Counted from the stretch's first letter, positions 39,730 through 49,399 are shown. The stretch: 64,000 bases of DNA from Lachnospiraceae bacterium MD308 (GCA_000403475.2 KE159797.1:1-64000); one strand, 5' to 3'. The notes: generated from the letters alone by a model not told the origin. Translations and numbers: made by a program.

Positions 39730-41211
39730 TTATTTTCCAAAAATAGCAAAATGCCGCTCAATCGTTTCCTGCGGGGGCGCCTGGGTCATGCTGCTGACGA
39801 TGAGCATTGTAACCGAGCCAAGGATTGTCGCCGGGAACAGTGCATGGAATCCATGCGCCAGCTCCTTCACAGACGGAACCAGCGTGAACAAAAGAAGCGC
39901 GATAACTCCCACGATCACTGACGACACCGCTCCTGCCACCGTTGATTTCTTCCAGTACATACCGAAGAGAATCGGCACTACAAAAATCGCCATTCCGGAA
40001 AATGCAAACAGGTTAATCTCAAAGATACTTCCCGGCTGGAATACGCCAAAGCAGATAACGATAATTCCAATCAAAACCGTCACAACCTTAGAAAGATTCA
40101 TGACAGTCTCATCCGTCGCCTTCTTGTTGATAATCTTCTGGTATATATCTCTGGTCACCGCTCCTGTGGTGGTCACAAGGATTCCGTCGATGGTGGACAT
40201 CCCCGCCGCCACGATTCCTGCAATAAAGATAGATGCAAGGAACGGATTCAGCCCTCTCTGAAGAATCATCGGAACAATCTGGTCTGCCTTCTCAATATTC
40301 TGGATAGACGCGATACCATTCACACCCGCCCACTCAATCAGCGTCGCCGAGAAGAACATGCCCGCCGTTCCGAGAAGGATTGCCTTGAACATAGTCTTGT
40401 GGTCCTTCATGGCAAAAAACTTTGTAAACAAATGGGGCTGTCCCATAGTGAAAAATGACCATAGTACGATGTTGGACACAAAATACGTCCACGGCATGTA
40501 ACCATTGGCTCCCGGGAAGGTGAGATACGCCTCATTCATTCCCTGCAGCGTATGGTTGATATTCTCAAACCCGCCGCCCATGACTATAGAAACAATAAAC
40601 GTAACTACTGCTGTGGCTATCATCAGGGAACCCTGGATAACATCCGTCATCATCGCTCCCTTCATGCCGCCCGCCATACAATATAATATAACAATGACAC
40701 CCATTCCGACAACCCCTGCCCACTCAGGAAGTCCGGTAAATACATGTACGATAACGCCCGCTCCGATAATCTGCGCGCCCATCATCGGAATCAGGAAAAA
40801 CAACATCATCACTCCAAGCACTCCGCTCATGCTCTTAGAGTGGTAGCGGTCCGAGAGATAATCCGCCATGGTGAGGAACCCGTATTTATGGCCCAGCGTA
40901 ATCAGCTTGCGCCCGATAAGAAGCGCCGGCAGAATCATACAGAATACGGCTCCAGGCACAGAGATTGCCATCCCTGCATATCCGACGCCATAGATGGTTC
41001 CGGGCGTTCCAAGGAATGTTCCCATGGAAAACTGGGTGGAGAAGTAGGCGATACCACTGACCACCACTCCCGCTTTGCCGCTCAGTACGAAAAAGTCCCC
41101 AAGGCTGCTTGTCTTGCGGCTGGCATACCAGCCGATAAACGCCATGATTCCGAGATAAAAGATAATAACTGTGTAAAATGGTACCGGTGATGGCTGAATT
41201 GCTCCGTTCAT
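39730..41211 (-). CDS. Sodium:solute symporter (SSS family, pantothenate-like)
   Basis: A 493-aa protein with 13 or so membrane helices: FYTVIIFYLGIMAFIGWYASRK start, the GVVVSGIAYFSTQFSMGTFLGTPG block, and the SSS signature region GMKGAMMTDVIQGSLMIATAV plus FIAGIVAAGMSTIDGILVTTTGA. The family couples Na+ to uptake of pantothenate, proline, or other solutes. It is between a small membrane subunit gene (2 bp gap) and the creatininase gene (24 bp gap), so the solute is likely the substrate of that hydrolase. Confidence 0.9.
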   Translation of the reverse strand: MNGAIQPSPVPFYTVIIFYLGIMAFIGWYASRKTSSLGDFFVLSGKAGVVVSGIAYFSTQFSMGTFLGTPGTIYGVGYAGMAISVPGAVFCMILPALLIGRKLITLGHKYGFLTMADYLSDRYHSKSMSGVLGVMMLFFLIPMMGAQIIGAGVIVHVFTGLPEWAGVVGMGVIVILYCMAGGMKGAMMTDVIQGSLMIATAVVTFIVSIVMGGGFENINHTLQGMNEAYLTFPGANGYMPWTYFVSNIVLWSFFTMGQPHLFTKFFAMKDHKTMFKAILLGTAGMFFSATLIEWAGVNGIASIQNIEKADQIVPMILQRGLNPFLASIFIAGIVAAGMSTIDGILVTTTGAVTRDIYQKIINKKATDETVMNLSKVVTVLIGIIVICFGVFQPGSIFEINLFAFSGMAIFVVPILFGMYWKKSTVAGAVSSVIVGVIALLLFTLVPSVKELAHGFHALFPATILGSVTMLIVSSMTQAPPQETIERHFAIFGK

Positions 41212-41213
41212 CT

Positions 41214-41480
41214 TTACTTGCCCTCCTTCTCTGTCTGTTCTTCTTCATCATAAACATGATACTCTTTTCTCTTCATACACATGCGGTAATACACTATAAT
41301 CAGGACAAATGTCACCGCCGTATGCGCAAACCATCCGAAGATGTAGCTCGGGATTCCGCCGATAGATGGAATATAAGTCTCACTGTAGAAAAATGGAAAT
41401 GGCACCATGATCAGGAAAAACATGAATAAAAAGATGAACAGCCATGTCCGTTCAAAGTGCTCGTCAAAAAGTTTCTTCAT
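41214..41480 (-). CDS. Small membrane subunit of the SSS transporter (YhdT-like)
   Basis: An 88-aa protein with two helices (WLFIFLFMFFLIMVPFPFFY and IFGWFAHTAVTFVLIIVYYRMC) and a charged tail. Small two-helix partners like YhdT are encoded next to PanF-type symporters. ATG 41480 is chosen because AAAGGAGGAGACAATACG precedes it. Confidence 0.75.
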   Translation of the reverse strand: MKKLFDEHFERTWLFIFLFMFFLIMVPFPFFYSETYIPSIGGIPSYIFGWFAHTAVTFVLIIVYYRMCMKRKEYHVYDEEEQTEKEGK

Positions 41481-41615
41481 CGTATTGTCTCCTCCTTTAC
41501 TTTTCGGACAACTCTCTGTAAAATATCTATACAAAAAAGTATCCTGTTTATCTTCCACGCGTGTAATCGCAAAGCAAAAACTTTACTTTTATTTTCCAAA
41601 GTTATATGTTATACT

Positions 41616-41685
41616 TATATTTGTAAAGTATTTACTTTCTGTTTTGGATTATATCATGTTGCACCTATATTTGTAAAGCATTTAC
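41616..41685. promoter_or_regulatory. Two identical-spaced palindromic operators (RpiR type)
   Basis: A 20-bp direct repeat TATATTTGTAAAGYATTTAC occurs at 41616-41635 and 41666-41685, exactly 50 bp apart. Each contains the palindrome GTAAA-N3-TTTAC. They lie between the symporter operon and the divergent RpiR gene and are the probable sites of that regulator. Confidence 0.75.
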
Positions 41686-41747
41686 ATTATTTTTATTTAT
41701 AATAGACAAAAATATGAGTTTATTTTCAGAAAGAACGGGGATTAAAA

Positions 41748-42590
41748 ATGGACATTATCGAACGCATACGCGCCTCTTATCCTGACCTGACAAAAAAGCA
41801 GAAAGCCATCGCTAACTACCTCATCGCCAACCCGGAAGATATCTGCTACATAACCCTTGCACAACTGAGCCAGAACACCTCCGCGTGCGAAGTGACGCTC
41901 CTTAGATTCTGCCAGAAGATGGGCTGTGCCAGTTTCTTAGAATTAAAAAATGAATTTAGAGATTATACCCAGACAATGATCAAGCTAGTCTCCTCGGCCC
42001 ATTACATCGCCCCTGAGTTATCCACCGGCAGCGCGTCCGAGAAGGAAGCTTTTCTATTGGAGATTTTCAACGAAGACGTCTGCTCTTTGTCAGACTATTA
42101 TTCCAACATCTGTTTGGATAACATCGCCCGCATCGCAGATGCGATACGAAAAAGCCGGAGAATCTATATATTCGCCCATGATTTATCTAAAATTATGGGT
42201 CAGTTTTTAGAATCGCGCCTGAAAATTCTTTATCTCAACGCAACCCTCGTCGATTTAGGGAATCTGGAAGAGACGCAGTTCCATCTTCAAAACCTTGCCG
42301 AAGAAGACCTTGCCATCCTGTTCTCCTTCCCGCGCTACTTTTTCCCGATCGGCAATATTGCCAGAAAAATATCGAGTATTGGCATCCCCATCCTTGCCAT
42401 CACAGACAGCGATACATCCCCGGTCGCAAAATACGGCGACCACCTGCTCCTCTGCCCCGGACCTACAAAATTCTTCTACAACTCTCTGGCGCTCCCCATG
42501 GCGGTACTAAACCTCTTAGCCTCCTGCCTGGTCATCGACAATGTAGCGCCCTCCGAGATTGAAGAATTCAAAGATACTCTGCCATCCTGA
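41748..42590 (+). CDS. RpiR/MurR-family transcriptional regulator
   Basis: A 280-aa regulator: N-terminal helix-turn-helix (DLTKKQKAIANYLIANPEDICYITLAQLSQNTSACEVTLLRFCQKMG) and a C-terminal SIS domain (RRIYIFAHDLSKIMGQFLESRLKIL; LAILFSFPRYFFPI; ILAITDSDTSPVAKYGDHLLLCP) that binds a phosphorylated ligand. It is divergent from the symporter-creatininase operon and shares a gap with two GTAAA/TTTAC palindromes. A repressor responding to a phosphosugar-like metabolite is likely. Confidence 0.9.
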   Translation: MDIIERIRASYPDLTKKQKAIANYLIANPEDICYITLAQLSQNTSACEVTLLRFCQKMGCASFLELKNEFRDYTQTMIKLVSSAHYIAPELSTGSASEKEAFLLEIFNEDVCSLSDYYSNICLDNIARIADAIRKSRRIYIFAHDLSKIMGQFLESRLKILYLNATLVDLGNLEETQFHLQNLAEEDLAILFSFPRYFFPIGNIARKISSIGIPILAITDSDTSPVAKYGDHLLLCPGPTKFFYNSLALPMAVLNLLASCLVIDNVAPSEIEEFKDTLPS

Positions 42591-42639
42591 CAAAAAAATA
42601 TTTATCATATAACAAACAAATTACAAGGAGGGAACTATT

Positions 42640-43701
42640 ATGGAAATCGGAGGATTTTTTCCTTATTCTTCTTTACAGGAAGAAGAAAACAACTATCTCG
42701 AAAGGATGTGTCCGGGAGCGGACGACATTCTTCACCTCATGTCCGGGCGGTGCGCCATCTACTTCTGCCTCAGGGACATCATGCTGACGGACAAGAAGCG
42801 GGTCGCCTATCTCCCTGCATACACCTGTGAGACCGTAAGCGGCTGCTTCGTCAAGGCAGGCTACGAAATCTATTATTACGATTTTGACCAAAATCTTACC
42901 CCAAAGTTCGATGAAAATCTGATTCCTAAAATCAGTTTTCTGATGATCTGCGGCTATTACGGTTTCTCCACCTTTGATACGGATTTTGTGAAAAAATGCC
43001 GCAAAAGCAACGTTGTAGTCATGCAGGATACGACCCATACCGCATTTTCCCCCGCATATCCGGAAACAGACTACGTCGCAGTGAGCCTGCGCAAATGGAT
43101 GGGCGTCATCTCCGGCGGCCTTGCCATCAAGCGGAAGGGAATGTTCAATGTCTCCCCCATCCCGGCAGATGAAGTTCATCTGGATATTCGCCGCACAGCC
43201 CTCGGCAAGCGCGAAAAATACGAGCTTACAGATGATGAATCCCTCAACAAAGAAAGCGCCGACGCTTTCTGGAAAGCCGAGTTCATGCTCCGGGAAATCT
43301 TTGACATACAGACAGGCGATGATGACTCCCTTCAAGCCATCCTGCACTATCCGATTGACGATTCTATCGAAAAAAGGCGTGAGAACTTTGCATACCTCCT
43401 TAAGAATCTGCCGGAAAATCCGGCGGTGCGTCCAATCTTTACCGAGCTGCCAGACAGCGTATGCCCTATGTTCTTCCCATTTCTTGTAGATGACAGAGAT
43501 GCGCTGATGAAACATCTCGCCGACAATCATATTCCGCCGAAAGTGTACTGGCCTGTACCTCCCTTTATAGAAATCGAGAATTATCCCGGAGCCCAGTACA
43601 TCTACAGTCACGTCATGTCCATAAGCTGCGACCAGAGGTTTGGTATCACGGATATGCAGCGGGTCGTTGAAGTATTCAAAGACTTCGCTGTTGGTAAATG
43701 A
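42640..43701 (+). CDS. DegT/DnrJ-like PLP aminotransferase
   Basis: A 353-aa fold-type I protein resembling the DegT/DnrJ/EryC1 group: MSGRCAIYFCLRDIM and YLPAYTCETVSGCFVKAGYEIYYYDF are the cofactor-binding starts, MQDTTHTAFSPAY carries the Asp contacting the pyridine ring, and AVSLRKWMGVISGGLAIK holds the presumed Schiff-base Lys. The substrate is not known. It is 49 bp after the RpiR gene and follows AAGGAGGGAACTATT, so it may be co-transcribed and belong to the same pathway as the creatininase-family enzyme. Confidence 0.75.
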   Translation: MEIGGFFPYSSLQEEENNYLERMCPGADDILHLMSGRCAIYFCLRDIMLTDKKRVAYLPAYTCETVSGCFVKAGYEIYYYDFDQNLTPKFDENLIPKISFLMICGYYGFSTFDTDFVKKCRKSNVVVMQDTTHTAFSPAYPETDYVAVSLRKWMGVISGGLAIKRKGMFNVSPIPADEVHLDIRRTALGKREKYELTDDESLNKESADAFWKAEFMLREIFDIQTGDDDSLQAILHYPIDDSIEKRRENFAYLLKNLPENPAVRPIFTELPDSVCPMFFPFLVDDRDALMKHLADNHIPPKVYWPVPPFIEIENYPGAQYIYSHVMSISCDQRFGITDMQRVVEVFKDFAVGK

Positions 43702-43743
43702 GTTTCGCCGTAATCAACCGGCCGCAAATCTGAGCAAACGTGT

Positions 43744-43791
43744 AAAAAGGACAGCCCTGTGCATGAAACACGCACAGGCTGTCCTTTTTTA
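43744..43791. terminator. Bidirectional terminator
   Basis: AAAAAGGACAGCC and GGCTGTCCTTTTTT with an inner CTGTGC/GCACAG extension form a long stem between convergent genes. Confidence 0.85.
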
Positions 43792-43809
43792 CCCGCATCT
43801 ATAGCTTTT

Positions 43810-44955
43810 CTACTTTTCGTAAGTTCCCTTTCGGATTACCTCACCGCCCCGCATAAATATCTGCCCCCGGGCGATGTAACTGTCGAGAGACATATCCTTT
43901 CCCAAAAGAAGCATATCCGCATCTGCTCCTTTTCGTATGCTGCCCTTCTTCGGAAATAACCCAAGGCACTCCGCCACCTGGCTTGTCATGTAGGGCAGGG
44001 CCTTCTCAAGCGGCATCTCAAGCTCTGTTACCATGCGTGTCAGCTCCCCAAAGAGAGCATCTACCCCGGATACTCCGATTTCAATAAGTGTTCCGTCCTC
44101 CGCATAATTCGACCAGCTCCCGTGTCCGTCGGAGCTTACAGTGATATGCTTTAGAGGAATGCCTCGCCTGATCGCCTCGGCAATGCAGTTCCCCGGAGCC
44201 GCCTCTTTACTGATTCCGCAAGTCAAATCGATATACCCGCCTTTTTCAAGAAAAGCATATCCCTCCTCCAATAACCGCCCGTTGCGGTTGATATGTGTTG
44301 GGCGGAAAATACGGATAGGAACAGAGCCTTCCTCCAACGCCTCAAACACCGGCTGTAAGCCCGACGCCTCATCCCCCATGTGCAGGATAACCACTCCCGG
44401 TTTCCCGGAAAGCATCCCGGCCACCCGTACCTTGCTGGCACTTTTGAGCAAATCCCGCACAGTAATATTAGGCGCGCGATGGTCAGATATGGCAAGCTTC
44501 AAACCCAGCACTTCCTTTATAAACACTACATCCCTGTCCACATTCCCTGTAATCGTCGGCGACGGACAGCCGTAGGCTCCCGTCATCATGTACGCTGTCA
44601 CGCCTTCCTCGTTAAGCGCCGCCGTCTTCGCATACAGATTCTCCACACTTCTGGTAAGCCCGTCTGTTCCCAACAAACCGATTACTGTCGTAATACCGCC
44701 CTTTACAAGTTCCGACACCTCAAGCTCCGGAGTACGGGTATGGAAGCTTCCTTCGCCCCCTCCTCCCGTCACGTGCACATGCTGGTCGATCAGTCCGGGG
44801 ATAAGCATCCTCCCTTCCGCGTCCATCACTTCACACTCCACCGGAAGTTCACTGATAGAATCCTCTACACATTCAATCTTCTCGTTACAGACAAGAACAT
44901 CCTTTCTGCCCAAATGTTCCGGCGCATAAACCTCTGCATTTTTAATTAACAGCAT
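43810..44955 (-). CDS. iadA: Isoaspartyl dipeptidase (beta-aspartyl peptidase)
   Basis: A 381-aa amidohydrolase. GLIDQHVHVTGGGGEG holds the HxH metal ligands, GLKLAISDHRAPN the carboxylated Lys region, VVILHMGDEASGL and THINRN further His ligands, and VSSDGHGSWSN the catalytic Asp. It cleaves beta-linked aspartyl dipeptides from damaged proteins and is zinc dependent. The gene stands alone, convergent with the aminotransferase. Confidence 0.93.
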   Translation of the reverse strand: MLLIKNAEVYAPEHLGRKDVLVCNEKIECVEDSISELPVECEVMDAEGRMLIPGLIDQHVHVTGGGGEGSFHTRTPELEVSELVKGGITTVIGLLGTDGLTRSVENLYAKTAALNEEGVTAYMMTGAYGCPSPTITGNVDRDVVFIKEVLGLKLAISDHRAPNITVRDLLKSASKVRVAGMLSGKPGVVILHMGDEASGLQPVFEALEEGSVPIRIFRPTHINRNGRLLEEGYAFLEKGGYIDLTCGISKEAAPGNCIAEAIRRGIPLKHITVSSDGHGSWSNYAEDGTLIEIGVSGVDALFGELTRMVTELEMPLEKALPYMTSQVAECLGLFPKKGSIRKGADADMLLLGKDMSLDSYIARGQIFMRGGEVIRKGTYEK

Positions 44956-45019
44956 ACCGCAAAATCCTCTTCTTCCTCAGCTTTCTATTTTCCATGCCTC
45001 TTTGTACACCAGGCATATC

Positions 45020-45697
45020 TCATACATTCTCTGTATATCTACAGCCCGGATACCCGCTGCATCCCCAAAATTCACCGAATTTCCCTTTCCGTCTCACAAG
45101 CATCTGCCCGCATCTCGGGCACGTCTTCACATTCTTTTTAACCGCCGGTGACTTCAGCGCCTCACCCAACCGCTCAAATACCTTCTGATTCATTCCGCAG
45201 TCGGCAAGTGCACGATGAGCGCCATCCACGGCGATACGATAGTGAGCCGCCAGATCCGTGAGCTTGTAGTTTGAAAGCTGCGGCAGACATTGCCTTGCCA
45301 GCACAAGCGTATCTATATAATCGTTGGCAAATATCTTTCCCCAGTACATCTTCGCGTCTCTCTGGATAAACTTCATATCAAAAGTATGAATATTGTGTCC
45401 TACCAGAGCCATATCCTCAATAAACACATCAAAATCCGCCAGAGCCTTCTCAAACACAGGGGCATCCTTAACCATGTCGTCATAGATGTGGTTGACCTTA
45501 GAGGCCCTGAGGGGAATCTTCATCTCCGGGTTAACTAACGTAGAAAACTCATCAACAATCTTTTTCCCCCGCACCTTTATGGCAGAAATCTCTACCACTC
45601 TGTCCGTCATATAACTGACTCCCGTCGTCTCCAAATCAAAAACCACATAATCCGGCACATATCTGTCCAGCTTTCTTCCCTGTGTATTTCCAAGCAT
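45020..45697 (-). CDS. DEDDh exonuclease fused to a topoisomerase-type zinc ribbon
   Basis: A 225-aa fusion. Residues about 15-180 form an epsilon-type 3'-5' exonuclease: YVVFDLETTGVSYMTDRVVEISAIKV (Exo I, Asp-Glu), LVGHNIHTFDMKFI (Exo II) and DGAHRALADCGMNQKVFERL (Exo III with His-Asp). Residues about 193-225 are a four-Cys zinc ribbon (CPRCGQMLVRRKGKFGEFWGCSGYPGCRY) as found at the C-terminus of topoisomerase I, which binds single-stranded DNA. The fusion probably proofreads or trims single strands. AAAAGGAGAAAGACA precedes the ATG. Confidence 0.88.
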   Translation of the reverse strand: MLGNTQGRKLDRYVPDYVVFDLETTGVSYMTDRVVEISAIKVRGKKIVDEFSTLVNPEMKIPLRASKVNHIYDDMVKDAPVFEKALADFDVFIEDMALVGHNIHTFDMKFIQRDAKMYWGKIFANDYIDTLVLARQCLPQLSNYKLTDLAAHYRIAVDGAHRALADCGMNQKVFERLGEALKSPAVKKNVKTCPRCGQMLVRRKGKFGEFWGCSGYPGCRYTENV

Positions 45698-45824
45698 TGT
45701 CTTTCTCCTTTTGGTATCTCAAAATAATCAGCGCATATCCATTATATATAATATCTCACTGTATTTCAAGCTCCTGTCCATTTCCAACGCCTGCAAACGC
45801 CATAAAAAATAACTCTGCTCTTTT

Positions 45825-46793
45825 TCAGTCTTCAAATTTCTGTCCGTCAAGCGGATACTGCGGACATCCAAACTTCTTCGCCCACCAGTTGGTGATAACA
45901 GGCACAAGGATACAACTGATTACCACAGACGCAGCCACCTGAACCGTCGCCGTCGCCGCCACAGTCTCAAGAGCCGGGTCAACCAAAGCTACTGCTGCCG
46001 GAACAGCCACCGCATTACCAGCCGTTGTTGCTACCGCCCAGCCGGCATATCCGGGCCGCCTTGTTATGAACCTGTCGCAAAAGACAATAAACGCTCCGCC
46101 TACAAACACTGTGATAAGTCCCAAAAGTATTCCTGACACTCCGCCCTTCACAATATTCATCAAGTTAATTCCTGTACCAAGCGCAAAACCGATCAGCGGA
46201 ATAATTGCCGTTCCCATCGGCGCAAAGATATTCCTCATTCCATGGTCCAAATTGCCGATGATCATACCAAGCGCCACAGGGATGATCGCCGCAACCAACG
46301 ACATGATCGGGATATTCGCAAGCCCCGACGCCCCAAGTGCCACCAGAGTAAAAAACGGCCCGTCATTCAAAGCAAGCAGCGGGAAACACCCTGCGTCAGC
46401 CCTGTCGCCGTAATTGCCCATCAATGTCAGATAGACGCTGCCGTTAGAGTTAGTAACAGCGCTTACAATTGCCAGCGTTGAAAGCCCGAAAAAACCTGCG
46501 TCTCCAAATATTTTACCTACGGCGATACCGATTCCTGCACCGATTAAAAACTTCGCAATAAGCAGCACTCCTCCGCGCTTTAACACCGCAGGCATATCCT
46601 TCACCTGCAGAGCTGTACCCATACAGAAAAGCTGTGCCCCTAAGAGAGTATTGGTTCCCGCGCTTGAAAACAACGCCGCTGTCAGTCCTCCGATTTCCCA
46701 TATATTCGGAAATACTGTCGTGATAATGCTGCCTAACAAAAGTGGTACTACCATCATTCCTGCCGGTATTTTCTTTAAAAAATTTAAAATCAT
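45825..46793 (-). CDS. 2-keto-3-deoxygluconate permease family transporter (KdgT-like)
   Basis: A 322-aa transporter with about ten helices (GMMVVPLLLGSIITTVFPN, LLGAQLFCMGTALQVKDMP, TLAIVSAVTNSNGSVYLTLMGNYGD, AVPAAVALVDP). This is the KDGT family. It lies last in an operon with PdxA2 and an acid-sugar kinase, so the likely solute is a C4 sugar acid (D-threonate or D-erythronate) rather than KDG. ATG 46793 follows AGAGGAGAATACG. Confidence 0.85.
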   Translation of the reverse strand: MILNFLKKIPAGMMVVPLLLGSIITTVFPNIWEIGGLTAALFSSAGTNTLLGAQLFCMGTALQVKDMPAVLKRGGVLLIAKFLIGAGIGIAVGKIFGDAGFFGLSTLAIVSAVTNSNGSVYLTLMGNYGDRADAGCFPLLALNDGPFFTLVALGASGLANIPIMSLVAAIIPVALGMIIGNLDHGMRNIFAPMGTAIIPLIGFALGTGINLMNIVKGGVSGILLGLITVFVGGAFIVFCDRFITRRPGYAGWAVATTAGNAVAVPAAVALVDPALETVAATATVQVAASVVISCILVPVITNWWAKKFGCPQYPLDGQKFED

Positions 46794-46812
46794 CGTATTC
46801 TCCTCTCTCATC

Positions 46813-48186
46813 TTATCTAGACGCCTCTATATGCAATCTGTCTACTATATCAACTGCCACATCCTCATAGCCACAGAATCCACCTTTTACAATAACCGGA
46901 AGCCCGTCATATTTTCCAATAATCTTTCCTACGTCCACCTGTGCCACGATATTGTCCATAGCCTGTATACATGCAACGCCGATTTTCCGGCAGACACTTT
47001 CCATCGTGTCTCCGCCTGTCAATAGCAGCCCGGCTATCTGGTCTTGTCCTGCATATTCTAAAATCCCCTCCGTAATACAGGCAAGACCCTCATTGATTCT
47101 CATGGAGCTCGTCCCTTTCGTAAGCCCGCGCCGACTATCTTCCTCCTCCAAATTGATTACCGAACCATGGAGCGCTGTCTCCACAACAATCGCCTCTGGT
47201 TTTTTCTCTGCCTCAGCAAATCCCATCGCCTTACGTACTATCCGGGACACTTCCCCGTCCGCCTCTAAGCCTTTGTCTATTAGCTTTTCCGGCGATGCAC
47301 TGATACAAACGACCCGTTTATTCACCTCGCACAGCCGCTCAATCTGACGTTTCGTCGCCGGATTGGCACTTCCCACGATCATCAGGGCGATTTTTTCCTT
47401 CTTAGGCCCCGCTGCATGGTTATCAGCCGAACCTTCCGCTGCAATATTAACCGCTGCACGTTCTTCTCCGATAATTCCCCGATGATGCGCAAGCTTCATC
47501 GTAAACGGCCCTGGGTCCACAGCCAGCACGTTCCACGCAAGCTCCACACATGCTTTTGCAATTGTGTCAAGATGCTCCATCGTTATTGCATCAATAACAA
47601 GAATCCTTTTCCCATTCTCTCTGGACAATTCCATGCATTTTTTAAGATGCTCCGTTCCTTTTTTTACATCTTTCAGTAAAATCAGGTCAGCATTGTACCT
47701 CGACTGACTTTCTATCAATCTGGGGACATAGCACTCTCTGACCGGCGTCTTGACATCTTCCGCTACGGAAGTCTCCGTAAGGATCACCCCGTCAATCACC
47801 GAATGTCCTCCCACACAGATTCGATTTGAAGCAGGAATCGCCGTAACCATTACCGCCATGTAATCTTCTCCCAGAAATTCCAGCATGGCATCCGTCTCAT
47901 AGCCGATTCCTCCTCTAAGCGTGGAATCAATTTTCTTTGAGTAATAACTTACCCCCATGCTTCTAAGCTCTCTCGTCACATCTAAAACTGCATCGTATGC
48001 CTTCCGGGGAGGCAAGTGGCGGCTGTTGCTGCTTACATAAACGGCATCCAGCCTCTCTGCCTCCTCAAACTCCCGGACTGCCTCCGCATCAAAAAAGAGA
48101 CCTGTCTTCGCCTGTGACCTGGCCACTAAGACACCTGCACTGGCAGTTCCGGTAAAATCATCTGTCACAACTCCGATTATTGCCAT
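46813..48186 (-). CDS. Four-carbon acid sugar kinase (DtnK/OtnK-like)
   Basis: A 457-aa two-domain kinase (old DUF1537). The N-terminal domain begins IIGVVTDDFTGTASAGVLVAR with the DDxTG substrate motif and includes YSKKIDSTLRGGIGYE; the C-terminal ATP domain carries AGLLLTGGDTMESVCRKIG. Known relatives phosphorylate D-threonate, D-erythronate or 3-oxo-tetronates at O4. With pdxA2 in the operon and no aldolase, D-threonate or D-erythronate kinase is the best guess: the PdxA2 partner then yields dihydroxyacetone phosphate. GGAGGGGATAAG precedes the ATG. Confidence 0.88.
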   Translation of the reverse strand: MAIIGVVTDDFTGTASAGVLVARSQAKTGLFFDAEAVREFEEAERLDAVYVSSNSRHLPPRKAYDAVLDVTRELRSMGVSYYSKKIDSTLRGGIGYETDAMLEFLGEDYMAVMVTAIPASNRICVGGHSVIDGVILTETSVAEDVKTPVRECYVPRLIESQSRYNADLILLKDVKKGTEHLKKCMELSRENGKRILVIDAITMEHLDTIAKACVELAWNVLAVDPGPFTMKLAHHRGIIGEERAAVNIAAEGSADNHAAGPKKEKIALMIVGSANPATKRQIERLCEVNKRVVCISASPEKLIDKGLEADGEVSRIVRKAMGFAEAEKKPEAIVVETALHGSVINLEEEDSRRGLTKGTSSMRINEGLACITEGILEYAGQDQIAGLLLTGGDTMESVCRKIGVACIQAMDNIVAQVDVGKIIGKYDGLPVIVKGGFCGYEDVAVDIVDRLHIEASR

Positions 48187-48228
48187 CTTATCCCCTCCAT
48201 CCTATCTGTTTTCGTTATCTGTTCTCTG

Positions 48229-49248
48229 TTATCTTGTTCTGTGAATTGCCGCCGCATATTTTATTGTTGTCTCAATAGCCGCAACCATACTCACATTTGT
48301 AGCAATTCCTTTTCCTGCGATGTCAAAAGCGGTTCCATGGTCTACTGAGCACCGTATAAACGGAAGCCCCAGCGTCACAGACACAGAACGCTCCAGGTCA
48401 AGAGTCTTGCAGGGCATGTGCCCCTGGTCGTGATACATAGCAAGAATGGCGTCAAACTCACCCTTTTTTCCCCTGCTGAATAATGTATCCGGAGGAATTG
48501 GCCCGACTGCATGAATTCCCTCTTCTTTCGCAGCCTCTATTGCCGGCGTGACTTCCTTTATCTCCTCATCTCCAAACAGACCGCCCTCACCGCAATGCGG
48601 ATTAATACCCGCGACCGCAATTTCAGGATTAGCAATGCCAAGTTTCCTTAACTGACCATCAATTCTTATCACATCCGCCAGAATATGTTCCTTTGTCGCA
48701 TAGTCAATAGCATTTTTAAGCGACATATGCCTGCTTAAATGAAACACCCGCATCCCTATACAATCAAACATCGTCAGCACGTAATCCGCATGTGTGCCGT
48801 CAAGATAAATTTCCGTATGCCCGGCCTGCTTTACCCCAGCCATCTTTATCGCCACCTTATTGATCGGCGCTGTCGTCACGGCGTCCAACTCCCCGGCCAT
48901 CCCCATCTCAATAGATTTGTTGATGGCGTCCATCGCGATCTGTCCTGCTAATTTCTGTTCTTTTCCCCATTCCAAAGAATCACAGTCATAATCTCCTGTC
49001 TCAACCACGTTAATTGTTCCATATGTATACTCTGCCTCATGCGGATTTGTAATTACAGAAGTCCTGACCTCCTCTCCGCCCAGAGCGTCCTTCGCCGCCC
49101 GCTGCAATACTTTTACACTTCCAATCACAAAGGGCCGGCAATGCTCATAAATTTCTTTTGTCTTCAATGCTCTGAGAATAATCTCCGGCCCTATTCCTGA
49201 AGGGTCCCCTATCGTTATTCCAATGATTGGCCTATAATTTTGTTTCAT
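48229..49248 (-). CDS. pdxA2: PdxA2-type 4-phospho-D-threonate/erythronate dehydrogenase
   Basis: A 339-aa metal- and NAD-dependent dehydrogenase of the PdxA family: PIIGITIGDPSGIGPEIILRAL start, GHTEIYLDGT, GINPHCGEGGLFGDEE and AMYHDQGHMPCKTL with the metal-binding His residues. In C4 acid-sugar pathways PdxA2 oxidises and decarboxylates the 4-phosphate to dihydroxyacetone phosphate. The neighbouring kinase and permease support this role over vitamin B6 synthesis. GAAAGGAATCATATAATT precedes the ATG. Confidence 0.88.
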   Translation of the reverse strand: MKQNYRPIIGITIGDPSGIGPEIILRALKTKEIYEHCRPFVIGSVKVLQRAAKDALGGEEVRTSVITNPHEAEYTYGTINVVETGDYDCDSLEWGKEQKLAGQIAMDAINKSIEMGMAGELDAVTTAPINKVAIKMAGVKQAGHTEIYLDGTHADYVLTMFDCIGMRVFHLSRHMSLKNAIDYATKEHILADVIRIDGQLRKLGIANPEIAVAGINPHCGEGGLFGDEEIKEVTPAIEAAKEEGIHAVGPIPPDTLFSRGKKGEFDAILAMYHDQGHMPCKTLDLERSVSVTLGLPFIRCSVDHGTAFDIAGKGIATNVSMVAAIETTIKYAAAIHRTR

Positions 49249-49399
49249 AATTATATGATTCCTTTCAAAATACTTTTAATTACATTTGCAAATGCTTTCT
49301 TTTGATAATTTCACTATATCATTTTTATCATTCGAAAGCAATATATTTCTATTCGTAATTTTTTACATATTTTAATCTTTCAATTTGTGTGTTATTTAC

